This document shows, piece after piece, positions 38,121 to 48,530 of a stretch of 48,599 bases of DNA (its first letter is position 1; the number at the start of each line of letters is the position of its first letter). Position numbers and translations under genes: made by a program. The DNA is from an uncultured Clostridia bacterium. GTDB lineage: Bacteria > Bacillota > Clostridia > TANB77 > CAG-508. The DNA lies in NCBI GenBank assembly GCA_947630065.1, contig CANRGE010000009.1, positions 1 through 48,599 on the forward strand, written 5' to 3'. A model generated the notes under the pieces. The model was given only the letters and a program-made list of their open reading frames with translations. It was not told where the DNA came from and did not search any database.

Positions 38121-40079
38121 ATGCAAACAAAATATTTTAATGACGCAATAATTGGAAATAAAAATATAGTAGCAAGTTATAATGATAAAGGACAAATATT
38201 AAGATTATTTTACTCAGCACCAGATTATAAACAATATTTAGAATATATGAACTTTGGAGTAAAAGTAAATGATTCTAATTTAATAAAATTACATGATGAT
38301 ATAAACAACATATATGAACAATCATATATAGAAGATACAAACATATTAAAAACAGAAATAATTAATACCTATTTTAATTTACAAATAACACAAACAGACT
38401 TTGTTCCAATAAAAAATAATATATTAGTAAAAAAATATAAATTTAAAAATAGAAATACTATAGATTTAAATGTTAATTTTTTAGTACATTCTAAATTACT
38501 AACAGATGAAAATAATTCTGTAAGTGGAAAAGTAGTACAAAATGGGATTTTACAATACTCTCATGACGACATTTTGTGCATAACCTGTACAAATAAAAAT
38601 ATTAGTTCACATCAAATAAATGATAGTGAAAACAATATAGAAACAGGAATAATAAATGACAAAGATTATATAGGTATGTCAGCAGACTCAAGTATTTGTT
38701 ACACTATTGGAAACTTAAAACCAGAAGAAGAAAAAAGCATAGATATAATTATTTATATAAATAAAAACAAAGATAAATTTAAACTAGATGAAATAGAGCA
38801 AGACTTATTAAAAATAGAAAAAATAGATTTAAACAAAGAATTAGAACAAACAAAAAAATATTGGAAAAAATATGTAAAAGATCATACTAAACTAGAATTA
38901 AAAGAAGAAACGTCATATGAAAGAAAAGTTAAGCAAATATATAAAAGGACAATCTTATTATATCCATTACTAACAAATGAAGAAACAGGTGGAATATCTG
39001 CAGCGGTAGAAATAGACGAGCAAAGAACACAATGTGGAAGATATGCATATTGTTGGCCAAGAGATGCAGTATTTGTAACAAAAGCAATGGATTTATTAGG
39101 AATGGAAAAAGAAACAGAAAAATTCTATAAAAATTTTTGCAAAAACACACAAAGTAAATCAGGAATGTGGGAACAACGCTTTTATACAGATGGAAGACTT
39201 GCACCATGCTGGGGATATCAAATAGATGAAACAGCAAGTGTAGTATTTGGAGTATATGAACATTATAAAATTACAAAAGATAATAAATTTTTAAAAGATA
39301 ATTTAAAAATGTGTGAAAAAGCTGTACATTTCTTACAAAAATATATAAATCAATTAATGAATATACAAGAAAAAGAAGATTTAGTAAAAAAAGAAATAGA
39401 AGAAACATACAAAGATAGAGTAGAAAAGATACCTGTAAGTTATGACTTATGGGAAATGCATGAAGGAACACACTTATATTCATTAGCAAGTATATATGCT
39501 GCATATAATTCAATGATAAAAATATATGATGAAATAACACTAGAAAAAGATGCATCAAATAACAGACTAAAAAATGAATCAATAGAAAAAAATAAAAAAA
39601 TAATGGAAGAACAGCTAGAAATTATAAAAAAATATGTATTAGAAAATTTATATAATGAAGAAAGAAAAAGCTTTGTAAGAAGTATAGAAGATAATAAAAT
39701 AGATATAAGTATGTTAGGCGCGGTTGTGCCATTTAATATGTTTTCACCAAAAGAAAAGAAAATTTTAAATACAGTAGAAACAATTAATATGAATATAAGA
39801 ACATATACAGGCGGATACCAAAGATTTGAACAAGACCATTACAGAAATGGAAATCCTTGGCCAGTAGCGACATTGTGGATGGCATTATATTACATAGAAA
39901 TAAAAGACTATAAAAAAGCTAAAGAATGTTTTGATTTTGTTGTAAAATCTGCATCTGAATATGGATTATTAGGAGAACAAGTAGATAATAGCACCATGAA
40001 ACCCGCATGGGTAATAGGACTTGGTTGGTCGCATGCAATGTTTATAATTGTATTAAATAAATTAATAAATAGGAACTAA
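38121..40079 (+). CDS. Glycoside hydrolase family 15 (glucoamylase-like) protein
   Basis: This 652-aa protein has an N-terminal beta-sandwich domain (about 1-255) and an (alpha/alpha)6 barrel with the GH15 pattern: GGISAAVEIDEQRTQCGRYAYCWPRDA, MWEQRFYTDGRLAPCWGYQIDETAS, the conserved Glu region DLWEMHEGTHLYSLAS and the second catalytic Glu near LLGEQVDNSTMKPAWVIGLGWSHA. No signal peptide is visible, so it probably acts on intracellular alpha-glucans, releasing glucose from oligosaccharides. Substrate preference cannot be read from the sequence. AAAGGAG precedes the ATG; a terminator follows. Confidence 0.88.
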   Translation: MQTKYFNDAIIGNKNIVASYNDKGQILRLFYSAPDYKQYLEYMNFGVKVNDSNLIKLHDDINNIYEQSYIEDTNILKTEIINTYFNLQITQTDFVPIKNNILVKKYKFKNRNTIDLNVNFLVHSKLLTDENNSVSGKVVQNGILQYSHDDILCITCTNKNISSHQINDSENNIETGIINDKDYIGMSADSSICYTIGNLKPEEEKSIDIIIYINKNKDKFKLDEIEQDLLKIEKIDLNKELEQTKKYWKKYVKDHTKLELKEETSYERKVKQIYKRTILLYPLLTNEETGGISAAVEIDEQRTQCGRYAYCWPRDAVFVTKAMDLLGMEKETEKFYKNFCKNTQSKSGMWEQRFYTDGRLAPCWGYQIDETASVVFGVYEHYKITKDNKFLKDNLKMCEKAVHFLQKYINQLMNIQEKEDLVKKEIEETYKDRVEKIPVSYDLWEMHEGTHLYSLASIYAAYNSMIKIYDEITLEKDASNNRLKNESIEKNKKIMEEQLEIIKKYVLENLYNEERKSFVRSIEDNKIDISMLGAVVPFNMFSPKEKKILNTVETINMNIRTYTGGYQRFEQDHYRNGNPWPVATLWMALYYIEIKDYKKAKECFDFVVKSASEYGLLGEQVDNSTMKPAWVIGLGWSHAMFIIVLNKLINRN

Positions 40080-40096
40080 AAAACAATATATAATAT

Positions 40097-40147
40097 AAAA
40101 AAGTGAAACAAATTTTATTAAGATACAAAAAATGTTTCACTTTTTTT
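40097..40147 (+). terminator. Terminator after the GH15 gene
   Basis: AAAAAAGTGAAACA at 40097-40110 pairs with TGTTTCACTTTTTT from 40133, ending in a seven-T run. Confidence 0.8.
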
Positions 40148-40211
40148 ATACCTTGAGATATAATACATGTATATTATTTTTATTATAAAATTAAATAAAA
40201 AGGAGAAAAAT

Positions 40212-41573
40212 ATGGCTAAATCTCAAACAATATTTGTGTGCAATAGTTGTGGTTATGAATCACCAAAATGGCTAGGAAAGTGTCCAGGCTGTAATGAATG
40301 GAATACATTTTATGAAGAAAAGCTAACTAAGAGTAGTACTAGTGCTAAATATGAAAAGAAAAAACAAGTAGAACCACAAGTGTTAAATGAATTAGAAGAA
40401 AAAGAAATAAATAGAGTATCTACAGGCTTTGGGGAACTAGATAGAGTATTAGGTGGCGGATTAGTAAATGGCTCATTAGTTTTACTTGGGGGAGAACCAG
40501 GAATAGGAAAATCTACTTTAATATTGCAAATATGCGATAAAATAGAAGGAGAAGGAAAAGTATTATACATATCTGGAGAAGAATCGGCAGAGCAAATAAA
40601 GTTAAGAGCAAATAGATTAGCAATAAATAATAATAACATTTTATTTTTAGGAGAAACAGCTATTGATGCAATAGAAGAAGCAATAATAAAAGTAAATCCT
40701 AAACTAGTAATAATAGACTCAATTCAAACAATGTATTCAGACGAAATAACTTCTGCTCCAGGTAGTGTAAGTCAAGTAAGAGAAATTACAGCAAAAATAA
40801 TGAGAATTTGCAAACAAAATTTAATAACAACAATAATAATAGGACATGTTACAAAAGACGGAAATCTTGCAGGACCAAGAGTATTAGAGCATATGGTAGA
40901 TACAGTTTTATATTTAGAAGGTGAAAGATATTTTTCATATAGAATATTAAGAGGAGTAAAAAATAGATTTGGTTCAACAAATGAAATAGGAATGTTTGAA
41001 ATGCAAGATAAAGGTATGACAGAAATTATAAATCCATCTGAAATATTAATATCTGAAAGAGAAGATAACCCAGCAGGTTCAATTATTATTGCAACAATGG
41101 AAGGAACAAGACCATTATTATTAGAAGTACAAAGTCTTACAACACCTAGTGTGTTTGGCTTGCCAAGAAGAACAGCAAATGGAATGGATTACAATAGACT
41201 AACACTTCTTATGGCTGTTTTAGAGAAAAAAGCAGGTTTAATGCTAGGAAATCAAGACGCATATATAAATGTAGTTGGTGGAATAAAAATTAATGAACCA
41301 GCAATTGATTTAGGAATAGTCCTTGCAGTAGCTTCAAGTTTTAAGAATGTACCAATACCTAAAGATGTAGTTGCTATTGGAGAAGTAGGACTAACAGGAG
41401 AAGTAAGAAGTATAAATTTAATAGAAAAAAGAATTAAAGAAGCGGAAAAATTAGGCTTCAAGACTTGTATAATTCCAGAAAGTAACAAAAAACTATTGAA
41501 AGAAAACTATAAATTAGATATAATAGGCGTGAAAAATATTAATGAAGCAATGACAAAAATAGGAATTAAATAA
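40212..41573 (+). CDS. radA: DNA repair protein RadA
   Basis: RadA (Sms) is a RecA-like ATPase that promotes branch migration in recombination repair. The 453-aa protein has the N-terminal C4 zinc finger with C10, C13, C24 and C27 (CNSCGYESPKWLGKCPGC), the Walker A GGEPGIGKST, the RadA-specific KNRFG motif (VKNRFGSTNEIG) and a C-terminal Lon-like domain. The open frame extends 15 codons upstream, but AAAGGAG and the family-typical MAKSQTIFVC fix the start at 40212. disA follows 15 bases later, a conserved Firmicute pair in which RadA restrains DisA activity. Confidence 0.96.
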   Translation: MAKSQTIFVCNSCGYESPKWLGKCPGCNEWNTFYEEKLTKSSTSAKYEKKKQVEPQVLNELEEKEINRVSTGFGELDRVLGGGLVNGSLVLLGGEPGIGKSTLILQICDKIEGEGKVLYISGEESAEQIKLRANRLAINNNNILFLGETAIDAIEEAIIKVNPKLVIIDSIQTMYSDEITSAPGSVSQVREITAKIMRICKQNLITTIIIGHVTKDGNLAGPRVLEHMVDTVLYLEGERYFSYRILRGVKNRFGSTNEIGMFEMQDKGMTEIINPSEILISEREDNPAGSIIIATMEGTRPLLLEVQSLTTPSVFGLPRRTANGMDYNRLTLLMAVLEKKAGLMLGNQDAYINVVGGIKINEPAIDLGIVLAVASSFKNVPIPKDVVAIGEVGLTGEVRSINLIEKRIKEAEKLGFKTCIIPESNKKLLKENYKLDIIGVKNINEAMTKIGIK

Positions 41574-41588
41574 GATAAAGAAAGTGAA

Positions 41589-42674
41589 GTGAATATAGTG
41601 AGATTAAATAAGGATGTTGAAATAACCGAAATAATAAAATTAGTGGCTCCAGGAACAGAAATAAGACAAGGCTTAGAAAATATATTAAAATCAAAAACAG
41701 GAGCATTAATAGTAGTCGGAGATTCAAAAGAAGTTTTAGATTTAGTAGATGGTGGATTTTATATAAATGAAGATTATACATCATCTAGGCTATATGAACT
41801 AGCGAAAATGGATGGAGCAATAGTATTAAGTGCAGATTTAAAAAGAATTTTATATGCAAATGCACAATTAATACCAGATTCATCAATACCAACAAAAGAA
41901 ACAGGAACAAGGCACAGAACAGCAGAGCGTACAGCAAAACAAACCAATGAATTAGTAATTAGCATATCTCAAAGAAGAAATATAATAACAGTATTTAAAG
42001 GTGATTTTAGATATGTAATAGATGATACATCAAAAATTTTAACAAGAGCAAATCAAGCATTACAAACAGTTGAAAAATATAAAAAAGTATTTGATAATAA
42101 ATTAAGTATATTAAATGAATATGAATTTAATGATATAGTAACATTAGACAATGTAATAACTTCATTACAAAGAGCAGAAATGACAATGATTATGGTCGAA
42201 GAAGTGAACAAAAATATATATGAACTTGGTGAAGAAGGACGACTTGTAAAAATGCAATTAGATGAATTAATAGGCGAGCTTGAAAAAGAAGAATTATTAA
42301 TAGTAAAAGATTATATAGCACCAGGTAAAAAGAGAACAGCAGATAAAGTATTAGACGAAATAATAAACTTAGATTACGAAGACTTAATGAATTCGCAAAT
42401 TATAGCAAAACTTTTAGGATACGAAATATTTGATAATTATGATGAAGTTGGAGTTTTCACAAAAGGCTATAGAATTATAAACAAAATACCAAGAATGCCA
42501 AATAATATAGTAGAAAATTTGATTAAAAAATTCAAATCATTTCAACATATACTTGCAGCAGATATTCCACAACTTGATGAAGTTGATGGAATAGGAGAAG
42601 TTAGAGCAAGAACTATAAAACAATCTCTAAAAAGAATGCAAGAACAATTTGTATTTGATAATTTGATGATTTAA
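41589..42674 (+). CDS. disA: Diadenylate cyclase / DNA integrity scanner DisA
   Basis: DisA makes cyclic di-AMP and stops when it meets branched DNA, linking genome integrity to signalling in sporulating bacteria. The 361-aa protein has the cyclase domain with the DGA motif at 75-77 and the RHRTAER motif at 108-114, a helical linker, and a C-terminal helix-hairpin-helix DNA-binding domain (VDGIGEVRARTIKQSLKRM). The start is GTG at 41589, preceded by a weak AAGAAAGTGA. It follows radA closely, and the pilin-LamG gene begins 19 bases after its stop. Confidence 0.95.
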   Translation: MNIVRLNKDVEITEIIKLVAPGTEIRQGLENILKSKTGALIVVGDSKEVLDLVDGGFYINEDYTSSRLYELAKMDGAIVLSADLKRILYANAQLIPDSSIPTKETGTRHRTAERTAKQTNELVISISQRRNIITVFKGDFRYVIDDTSKILTRANQALQTVEKYKKVFDNKLSILNEYEFNDIVTLDNVITSLQRAEMTMIMVEEVNKNIYELGEEGRLVKMQLDELIGELEKEELLIVKDYIAPGKKRTADKVLDEIINLDYEDLMNSQIIAKLLGYEIFDNYDEVGVFTKGYRIINKIPRMPNNIVENLIKKFKSFQHILAADIPQLDEVDGIGEVRARTIKQSLKRMQEQFVFDNLMI

Positions 42675-42693
42675 TCGAAAGAGGTGTGTACAA

Positions 42694-44062
42694 ATGAAAG
42701 AAGAAAAAGGAATTACACTTATATCTCTAATAGTTACAATTATATTAATGTTAATTATTCGGAAGTGTAGTAGTATATAATGGATCTGATTCATTAGAAC
42801 AAGCAAGAAAAACAGCATTTGTATCTGAATTAGAAATTATACAAGCTAAAGTATCATCTTTATATGAAGAAGGCAAAATATCATCCGAAAATGAGGCCTC
42901 ATATAACTCGTTAGGACAAGATATTTCAAAAGCAGATATTACTGAAATAGAAACTATATTACAAGAAAAAAATATAGAAGAATTTAGATATTTTTCAAGT
43001 AAAGATTTAGAAAAAATTGGACTGGATAATATAAAACAAAATGTAATAATAAATTTTAAGACAAGAGAAGTTATAAGTTTATATGGAATAGAAATAGATG
43101 GAAAAAAATATTATAGACTTGCTGATATACCAAATTATTCTGGATATCAAGTAGAATATGAAAACAAAAATGTAAATGCACCAACTTTTGATGTTGAAAT
43201 AAATGAAATTTCAAATGTATGGAATGTAAAATTAAAAAATATAGAATATAAAAATAATGTGAATGGTGGAGACGTTAGTTATAAGTTACACGAAAATGAG
43301 AATTGGATTATAAATGTTGGAACTAATTTTACAGTAACATTGCCTGGTTTATATGATATACGTTTAACGGATAAAGCAGGAAATAGTACAACTATACAAA
43401 AATTTATACAATATAATTATACAAAAGATGGAGTGTTAGCATATTTAGACGCGGAAAATTTTGATATTTTAACACCAAACGAATGGAAAGACTTAAGCGG
43501 AAATGCAAATAATGCGATAGTAAAAGGAATTGATGCAACTCAGCAAGAAGAATGGATACAAAAAGAATTAAAATTAGATGGAGTAGATGATGAAATTACA
43601 ATACCAATAGATATAGGAATAGAAGATAGTATAACAGTAGAAATGGTATTAACAGATTATGACCATGAGAAGCTTGAAATATTAGATTCAGATAAAGGCT
43701 GGAGTTCTTTTTCATGTTATACATACAATAACATTGGAGAAATCTGTATAGGAGGAAACTTTACTGCAAATTCACAAAATAGATTTAATCCAATAGATAT
43801 AGACTATAAAACTGAAGTAGGCAAAATATTCTCATTAGGGTATACATACGATAATATAACAAAAATAGCAACTGTATATATAAATGGAAAGCAAGTAGCA
43901 AGTAAAGTATATATAGATGGACACCAAGCTATATCTTCATTTATAGCAAAGGCAACAAATAAATCTTATTCGAGAATTAGTATATATAATAAAGTATTAA
44001 ATGAACAAGAAATACTTGACAATTATGCTATAGATAAATTAAGATTTAATATAGAAAATTAA
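42694..44062 (+). CDS. Pilin-like protein with C-terminal LamG-like domain, +1 frameshift at CGG
   Basis: The N-terminus [21 protein letters not shown] is a type IV-like prepilin leader and helix, but the frame stops soon after an in-frame CGG at codon 23 (42760-42762). Skipping the C gives ATT-(C)-[30 protein letters not shown], a normal pilin continuation, and the frame stays open to 44062 for a total of 455 aa. It contains the segment [11 protein letters not shown]...DGKKYYRL shared with the prepilin at 3048, then a roughly 200-residue C-terminal region ([27 protein letters not shown] ... in overlapping pieces) typical of LamG/concanavalin-like carbohydrate-binding folds. It probably displays a binding domain at the cell surface. 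AAAGAGGTG precedes the ATG. Confidence 0.8.
42760..42762 (+). other. CGG +1 frameshift site in the pilin-LamG gene
   Basis: Frame 0 reads ATT CGG AAG TGT AGT AGT ATA TAA. The +1 reading gives Ile-Gly-Ser-Val-Val-Val-Tyr-Asn-Gly and 433 further codons. The downstream frame has no start codon with a ribosome site near the break. Confidence 0.85.
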
Positions 44063-44078
44063 AAATAGGAGGAAGAAA

Positions 44079-44891
44079 ATGAAAACAAAAAATATTATCA
44101 CAATAATAGCAATAATATTAGTAATAGGGCTAATAGCATATTTATGCGTAGGGTATTATGAAAAATTATTTAAAAAGGTACAAAATCCAATAGTAACAAT
44201 GGAAGTAGAAAATTTTGGAACTATAAAAATGGAATTATATCCAGATAAGGCACCAAATACAGTAGCAAATTTTGTTAAATTAATAAATAATGGATTTTAT
44301 AATGGATTAACATTTCATAGAACAATACCAGATTTTATGATACAAGGTGGAGATAAATTAGGAGATGGAACAGGTTCACCAACATTAGCTGACTTAGATT
44401 CTACTTTGTCAGCAGAAGAAAATTATACAATAGAAGGCGAATTTTATGCAAATGGTCATCCAGAAAATAATATGAAATTTGATGAAGGAACACTTGCAAT
44501 GGCAAGAAGCGATTATAGTAGTCTAAGTAGTTCATTAAAAGAAGAAGGATATAACTCAGCAGGTTCTCAATTTTTTATAACAACAACTAATTATCCATCA
44601 TTAAATGGAGTATATACACCATTTGGAAAAGTAATAGAAGGAATGGATGTAGTACATAAAATAGAAAATGTAGAAGTAACTTATAGAAGCGAAGAATTAG
44701 CTTCAGGTGAAGAAGCACCAAAAGATGAAGAAGGAAATGCATTAACTGCAGATATGCCACTAGAAAAACCAGTAATAAAAAGTATGACAGTAGAAACATA
44801 TGGAGTAGATTATGGAATGCCAAAAACATTAGAACCATTTGATTATCAAGAATGGGTATCTCAATATTATGGAGCAAGTGCAAATCAATAA
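44079..44891 (+). CDS. Membrane-anchored cyclophilin-type peptidyl-prolyl isomerase
   Basis: This 270-aa protein has one N-terminal transmembrane helix (residues about 6-27) and a cyclophilin domain that catalyses proline cis-trans isomerisation: [36 protein letters not shown] in overlapping pieces, FMIQGGD with the conserved Gln, and SAGSQFFI with the substrate-binding Phe. An acidic insert around 205-225 and a C-terminal extension follow. The anchor implies that it helps fold secreted proteins outside the membrane. AGGAGG lies before the ATG, 16 bases after the pilin-LamG gene, so it may be co-expressed with that surface protein. Confidence 0.92.
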   Translation: MKTKNIITIIAIILVIGLIAYLCVGYYEKLFKKVQNPIVTMEVENFGTIKMELYPDKAPNTVANFVKLINNGFYNGLTFHRTIPDFMIQGGDKLGDGTGSPTLADLDSTLSAEENYTIEGEFYANGHPENNMKFDEGTLAMARSDYSSLSSSLKEEGYNSAGSQFFITTTNYPSLNGVYTPFGKVIEGMDVVHKIENVEVTYRSEELASGEEAPKDEEGNALTADMPLEKPVIKSMTVETYGVDYGMPKTLEPFDYQEWVSQYYGASANQ

Positions 44892-44901
44892 TTAAAGTAA
44901 C

Positions 44902-44930
44902 AAAAAAACAAGCAAATTGCTTGTTTTTTT
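44902..44930 (+). terminator. Terminator after the cyclophilin gene
   Basis: AAAAAAACAAGC from 44902 pairs with GCTTGTTTTTTT ending at 44930, with a long T run. The T run also overlaps the predicted gatC -35 region. Confidence 0.85.
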
Positions 44931-44949
44931 TACGGAAAAATTGTATAAT
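44921..44949 (+). promoter_or_regulatory. Predicted promoter of gatCAB
   Basis: TTGTTT at 44921-44926, a 17-base spacer and a perfect TATAAT at 44944-44949, 34 bases before the gatC start. The -35 match is weak. Confidence 0.4.
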
Positions 44950-44982
44950 ACAAAAATAAAATATTATATAGGAGATGGTAAC

Positions 44983-45267
44983 GTGAAAGTATCTAAAGAA
45001 GAAATTTTACATATTGCAAAATTAGCAGACTTAAACTTAGAAGAAAGTGAAATAGATACATATATATTAAACTTACAAGATATATTAAACTTTGCAAATA
45101 TAGTAAATAACGCACCAGTAGAAGGATTGAAAGAAACTATTGCAGCACAAGATACATATAATGTATTTAGAAAAGATGAAATAAAGGAAAGTATGGAAAG
45201 AGACGAATTATTACAAAATGCACCAGAAAAACAAGAAGGAATGTTTAAGATTCCAAAAGTATTATAA
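44983..45267 (+). CDS. gatC: Asp-tRNA(Asn)/Glu-tRNA(Gln) amidotransferase subunit C
   Basis: GatC is the small scaffold subunit of the GatCAB complex that converts misacylated Glu-tRNA(Gln), and in many species Asp-tRNA(Asn), to the amides. The 94-aa protein starts MKVSKEEILHIAKLADLNLEE (GTG start) and ends FKIPKVL, as usual. The frame is open upstream to 44917, but GGAGATGG before the GTG at 44983 and family length set the start. First gene of the gatC-gatA-gatB unit. Confidence 0.93.
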   Translation: MKVSKEEILHIAKLADLNLEESEIDTYILNLQDILNFANIVNNAPVEGLKETIAAQDTYNVFRKDEIKESMERDELLQNAPEKQEGMFKIPKVL

Positions 45268-45351
45268 AAATAAGATTTATATTGTAGTGCTAAGTATTAT
45301 TATAGATTAATAATACATTATAATAAAAATAAGAAGGGAATGAGAAGACAA

Positions 45352-46818
45352 ATGGATATAACCGAGTTAACAGTGCATGAATTGCAAGATAAATTAAAAA
45401 ACAAAGAATTAACAGTTCAAGAAATAACAAGTGCATATATAAACAGAATACATGAGAAAGAAAAAGATGTACAAGCTTTTATAACAGTAACAGATAAAGA
45501 GGCTATGGAAAAAGCAAAGCTAGTACAAGAAAAAATAGAATCAGGTGAAATACAAAATAGTTTGGCAGGAATTCCAATAGGAATAAAAGATAATATATGC
45601 ACAAAAGGTATAAAAACAACATGTGCTTCAAAAATGTTAGAAAACTTTGTTTCACCATATGACGCTACTGTTGTAGAAAATTTAAATAAAGAAAACATTA
45701 TAAGTTTAGGAAAACTAAATATGGATGAATTTGCTATGGGAGGTTCTACAGAATATTCATATTTCAAAAAAACAAGAAATCCATGGAATTTAAATAAAGT
45801 ACCAGGAGGCTCAAGTGGAGGCTCAGCAGCAGCTGTAGCAGCAGGAATGGTACCATGGGCTTTAGGTAGCGATACAGGTGGAAGTATACGCCAACCAGCA
45901 TCTTTTTGCGGAATAGTAGGATTAAAGCCAACATATGGATTAGTATCAAGATATGGACTTGTAGCATTTGCATCATCATTAGACCAAATAGGAACATTAA
46001 CAAAAGATGTAGAAGATGCAGCGATTCTATTAAATGTAATAGCAGGCCATGACGAAAAAGACACAACATCAGCTAATATCGAAAAAATAGATTATACAAA
46101 ATCTTTAAAAAATGATGTAAAAGGTTTAAAAATAGGAATTCCAAAAGAATATTTTGCAGAAGGAATAAATAAAGAAGTAAAAGAAAGTATAGAACAAGTA
46201 ATAGAAAAATACAAAAGTTTAGGAGCAATAATAGAAGATTGTTCTTTAGATGTTGCACAATATGCTTTAGCAACTTATTACATAATTGCATGTGCAGAAG
46301 CAAGTTCAAACTTAGGAAGATTTGATGGAATAAGATATGGTTATAGAGCAGAAAAATTTGATGATTTAAAATCATTATTTAGAAACTCAAGAAGTGAAGG
46401 ATTTGGAAAAGAAGTAAAAAGAAGAATAATATTAGGAACATATGTATTAAGTTCAGGATATTATGATGCATATTATAAAAAAGCACAACAAGTTCGTACA
46501 CTTGTAAAAAATGAATTTGCTAAAAATTTCTCAAAATATGATGTTATATTAATACCAACATCACCAACAGTAGCATTTGATATTGGTGCAAAATCAAATA
46601 ATCCACTAGAAATGTATTTATCAGATATTTGCACAGTATCTATAAATATAGCTGGTTTACCAGGTATAAGTGTACCATGTGGACTAGACAAGGAAGGATT
46701 ACCAATAGGCTTCCAATTAGTAGGAAATTATTTTGATGAAAAAACAATTTTAAATGCAGCATATACATATGAGCAAAATACAAACTTTAAGGAAAATAAA
46801 CCTCAATTTAAAAATTAA
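45352..46818 (+). CDS. gatA: Amidotransferase subunit A
   Basis: GatA is the amidase that releases ammonia from glutamine for tRNA-dependent amidation. The 488-aa protein has the amidase signature with the Ser-cisSer-Lys triad at K79 (GIKDN), S154 ([11 protein letters not shown]) and S178 ([11 protein letters not shown]). These are the same positions as in the well-studied Staphylococcus enzyme, which supports the start at 45352 ([11 protein letters not shown]). A possible ATG at 45340 lies directly on the AAGGGA. It stands 84 bases after gatC and 18 before gatB. Confidence 0.96.
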   Translation: MDITELTVHELQDKLKNKELTVQEITSAYINRIHEKEKDVQAFITVTDKEAMEKAKLVQEKIESGEIQNSLAGIPIGIKDNICTKGIKTTCASKMLENFVSPYDATVVENLNKENIISLGKLNMDEFAMGGSTEYSYFKKTRNPWNLNKVPGGSSGGSAAAVAAGMVPWALGSDTGGSIRQPASFCGIVGLKPTYGLVSRYGLVAFASSLDQIGTLTKDVEDAAILLNVIAGHDEKDTTSANIEKIDYTKSLKNDVKGLKIGIPKEYFAEGINKEVKESIEQVIEKYKSLGAIIEDCSLDVAQYALATYYIIACAEASSNLGRFDGIRYGYRAEKFDDLKSLFRNSRSEGFGKEVKRRIILGTYVLSSGYYDAYYKKAQQVRTLVKNEFAKNFSKYDVILIPTSPTVAFDIGAKSNNPLEMYLSDICTVSINIAGLPGISVPCGLDKEGLPIGFQLVGNYFDEKTILNAAYTYEQNTNFKENKPQFKN

Positions 46819-46836
46819 TAATAAGGAGTATAAAAA

Positions 46837-48282
46837 ATGTCAAGAGAAGATTATGAAGTTGTAATAGGACTTGAAGTTCATGCAGAATTATCTACAAAAA
46901 CAAAAATTTTCTGTTCATGTCCTACAGAATTTGGTGGGGAACCAAATACACATTGTTGTCCGATTTGTATGGCACTTCCAGGAACATTACCTGTATTAAA
47001 CGAAAAAGTAGTAGAATATGCAGTAAAAGCTGGACTTGCTACAAATTGCGAAATATCAAGAGATAGTAAAAACGATAGAAAAAATTATTTCTACCCAGAC
47101 CTTCCAAAATCTTATCAAATATCACAATTTGATAAACCACTTTGTGAAAAAGGTTACATAGAAATAGAATTAGATAATGGTCAAAAAAAGAAAATAAGAC
47201 TAACAAGGATACATATAGAAGAAGATGCAGGAAAACTAAACCACGACGACTTTGGAGGAGGAAGCTTAGTAGACTTAAATAGGGCAGGAGTACCATTAAT
47301 AGAAATGGTTTCAGAACCAGATATTAGTTCATCAGAAGAAGCAGAAAAATATTTAAGAAAAATAAAATCTATTTTGGAATATATAGAAGTTTCAGACTGC
47401 AAAATGCAAGAAGGTTCATTAAGAGCAGATGTAAATGTATCTGTAAGAAAAAAAGGAGAGACAAAATTAGGCACACGTACAGAAATGAAAAATATGAACT
47501 CTTTCAGGTCAATAGTAAGAGGAATAGAATATGAAATAGATAGACAAATAGATGTGTTAGAAGAAGGCGGAAAAGTAGAACAAGAAACATTAAGATGGGA
47601 TGATGTATCAGGAAGAACGTTTTCAATGAGAGATAAAGAAGATGCACAAGACTATAGATATTTTCCAGATCCAGATTTAGTTGCAATAAAATTATCAGAT
47701 GAATATATAGAAAATATAAGAAAAACACTTCCAGAACTTCCAGAAACAAGAAGAATAAGATATATAGAAGAATATAAATTATCTGAAAGAGATGCAAATT
47801 TAATAACAGCTTCAAAATATTTATCAGATTTATTTGAAGGAGCAATAAAAATATGCAATGAGCCAAAAGCAGTAGCAAACTGGATACTATCAGACATATC
47901 TAGAATATTAAATGAAAAAGAATTAGAACCAAATCAAATACCATTTACAGAAAAAGAATTAGCAGAAGTAATTATACTAATACAAAAAGGAACTATAAGT
48001 AGTGCCATAGCAAAAAAAGTAATAGAAGAATTATTTGTAAATCCAAAATCACCATCAAAAATAATTGAAGAAAAAGGATGGATTCAAATATCTGATGAAG
48101 GAGCAATAAAAGAAATAGTATTAAAAATAATTGAAGAAAACCCAGCATCAGTACAAGATTATAAAGGCGGAAAAGAAAAAGCATTAGGATTTTTAGTAGG
48201 ACAAGCAATGAAACAAACAAAAGGACAAGCAAATCCACAAATGTTAAATAAAATGTTTGCAGAAGAAATAAATAAAATGTAA
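46837..48282 (+). CDS. gatB: Amidotransferase subunit B
   Basis: GatB activates the tRNA-bound Glu or Asp and carries the tRNA-binding tail. The 481-aa protein has the family signature EVVIGLEVHAELSTKTKIFCSCPTEFG with zinc-site cysteines (CSCP and HCCPIC), RKNYFYPDLPKSYQISQFD, and the C-terminal YqeY-like helical domain ending GQANPQMLNKMFAEEINKM. Length is normal. AAGGAG precedes the ATG. GatCAB indicates that the organism makes Gln-tRNA (and perhaps Asn-tRNA) by the indirect route, as most Firmicutes do. Confidence 0.97.
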   Translation: MSREDYEVVIGLEVHAELSTKTKIFCSCPTEFGGEPNTHCCPICMALPGTLPVLNEKVVEYAVKAGLATNCEISRDSKNDRKNYFYPDLPKSYQISQFDKPLCEKGYIEIELDNGQKKKIRLTRIHIEEDAGKLNHDDFGGGSLVDLNRAGVPLIEMVSEPDISSSEEAEKYLRKIKSILEYIEVSDCKMQEGSLRADVNVSVRKKGETKLGTRTEMKNMNSFRSIVRGIEYEIDRQIDVLEEGGKVEQETLRWDDVSGRTFSMRDKEDAQDYRYFPDPDLVAIKLSDEYIENIRKTLPELPETRRIRYIEEYKLSERDANLITASKYLSDLFEGAIKICNEPKAVANWILSDISRILNEKELEPNQIPFTEKELAEVIILIQKGTISSAIAKKVIEELFVNPKSPSKIIEEKGWIQISDEGAIKEIVLKIIEENPASVQDYKGGKEKALGFLVGQAMKQTKGQANPQMLNKMFAEEINKM

Positions 48283-48347
48283 TGTAGACTAACTAGGATT
48301 CGTTATAAAAAATAGAAAAATAATGCTTCAGAGACAAGCCCAATAAA

Positions 48348-48498
48348 TGTAGAGGCGATTTTAATCGCCCGTTCTACAACGGATAAGCTAATAAAAATTA
48401 CTAATAAAAAATTAACCAGATAAAATGAAATAAAAAATAAATATAATATGATATTAGAAAATTCTTCGAAGAAGCGGGCGATTAAAATCGCCCCCACA
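48348..48498. mobile_element. 151-bp MITE-like element with self-complementary inverted termini
   Basis: The left end (48348-48371, starting TGTAGAGGCG) and the right end (48475-48498, ending CGCCCCCACA) are inverted copies over about 24 bases with two mismatches. Each end also contains its own hairpin, GGCGATT with AATCGCC. The inner 100 bases are AT-rich with no open frame. The GC-rich termini contrast with the surroundings. No clear target-site duplication beyond AA is visible and no transposase is in the window. Confidence 0.65.
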
Positions 48499-48510
48499 AA
48501 TTGATAAGCC

Positions 48511-48530
48511 AATCCTTCGAAGGATTTTTT
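48511..48530. terminator. Terminator-like hairpin near the right end
   Basis: AATCCTTCGAAGGATT at 48511-48526 is a perfect palindrome followed by T residues that merge into the start of repeat copy 8. It is the only terminator-like signal seen after gatB. Confidence 0.5.

Noticed and set aside
45417-46064. Long open frame on the minus strand inside gatA, and similar antisense frames in groEL, mutL, ftsK and gatB
   Set aside because: They are Leu/Phe/Ile/Ser-rich shadows of AT-rich genes with clear family motifs on the other strand, and lack ribosome sites.
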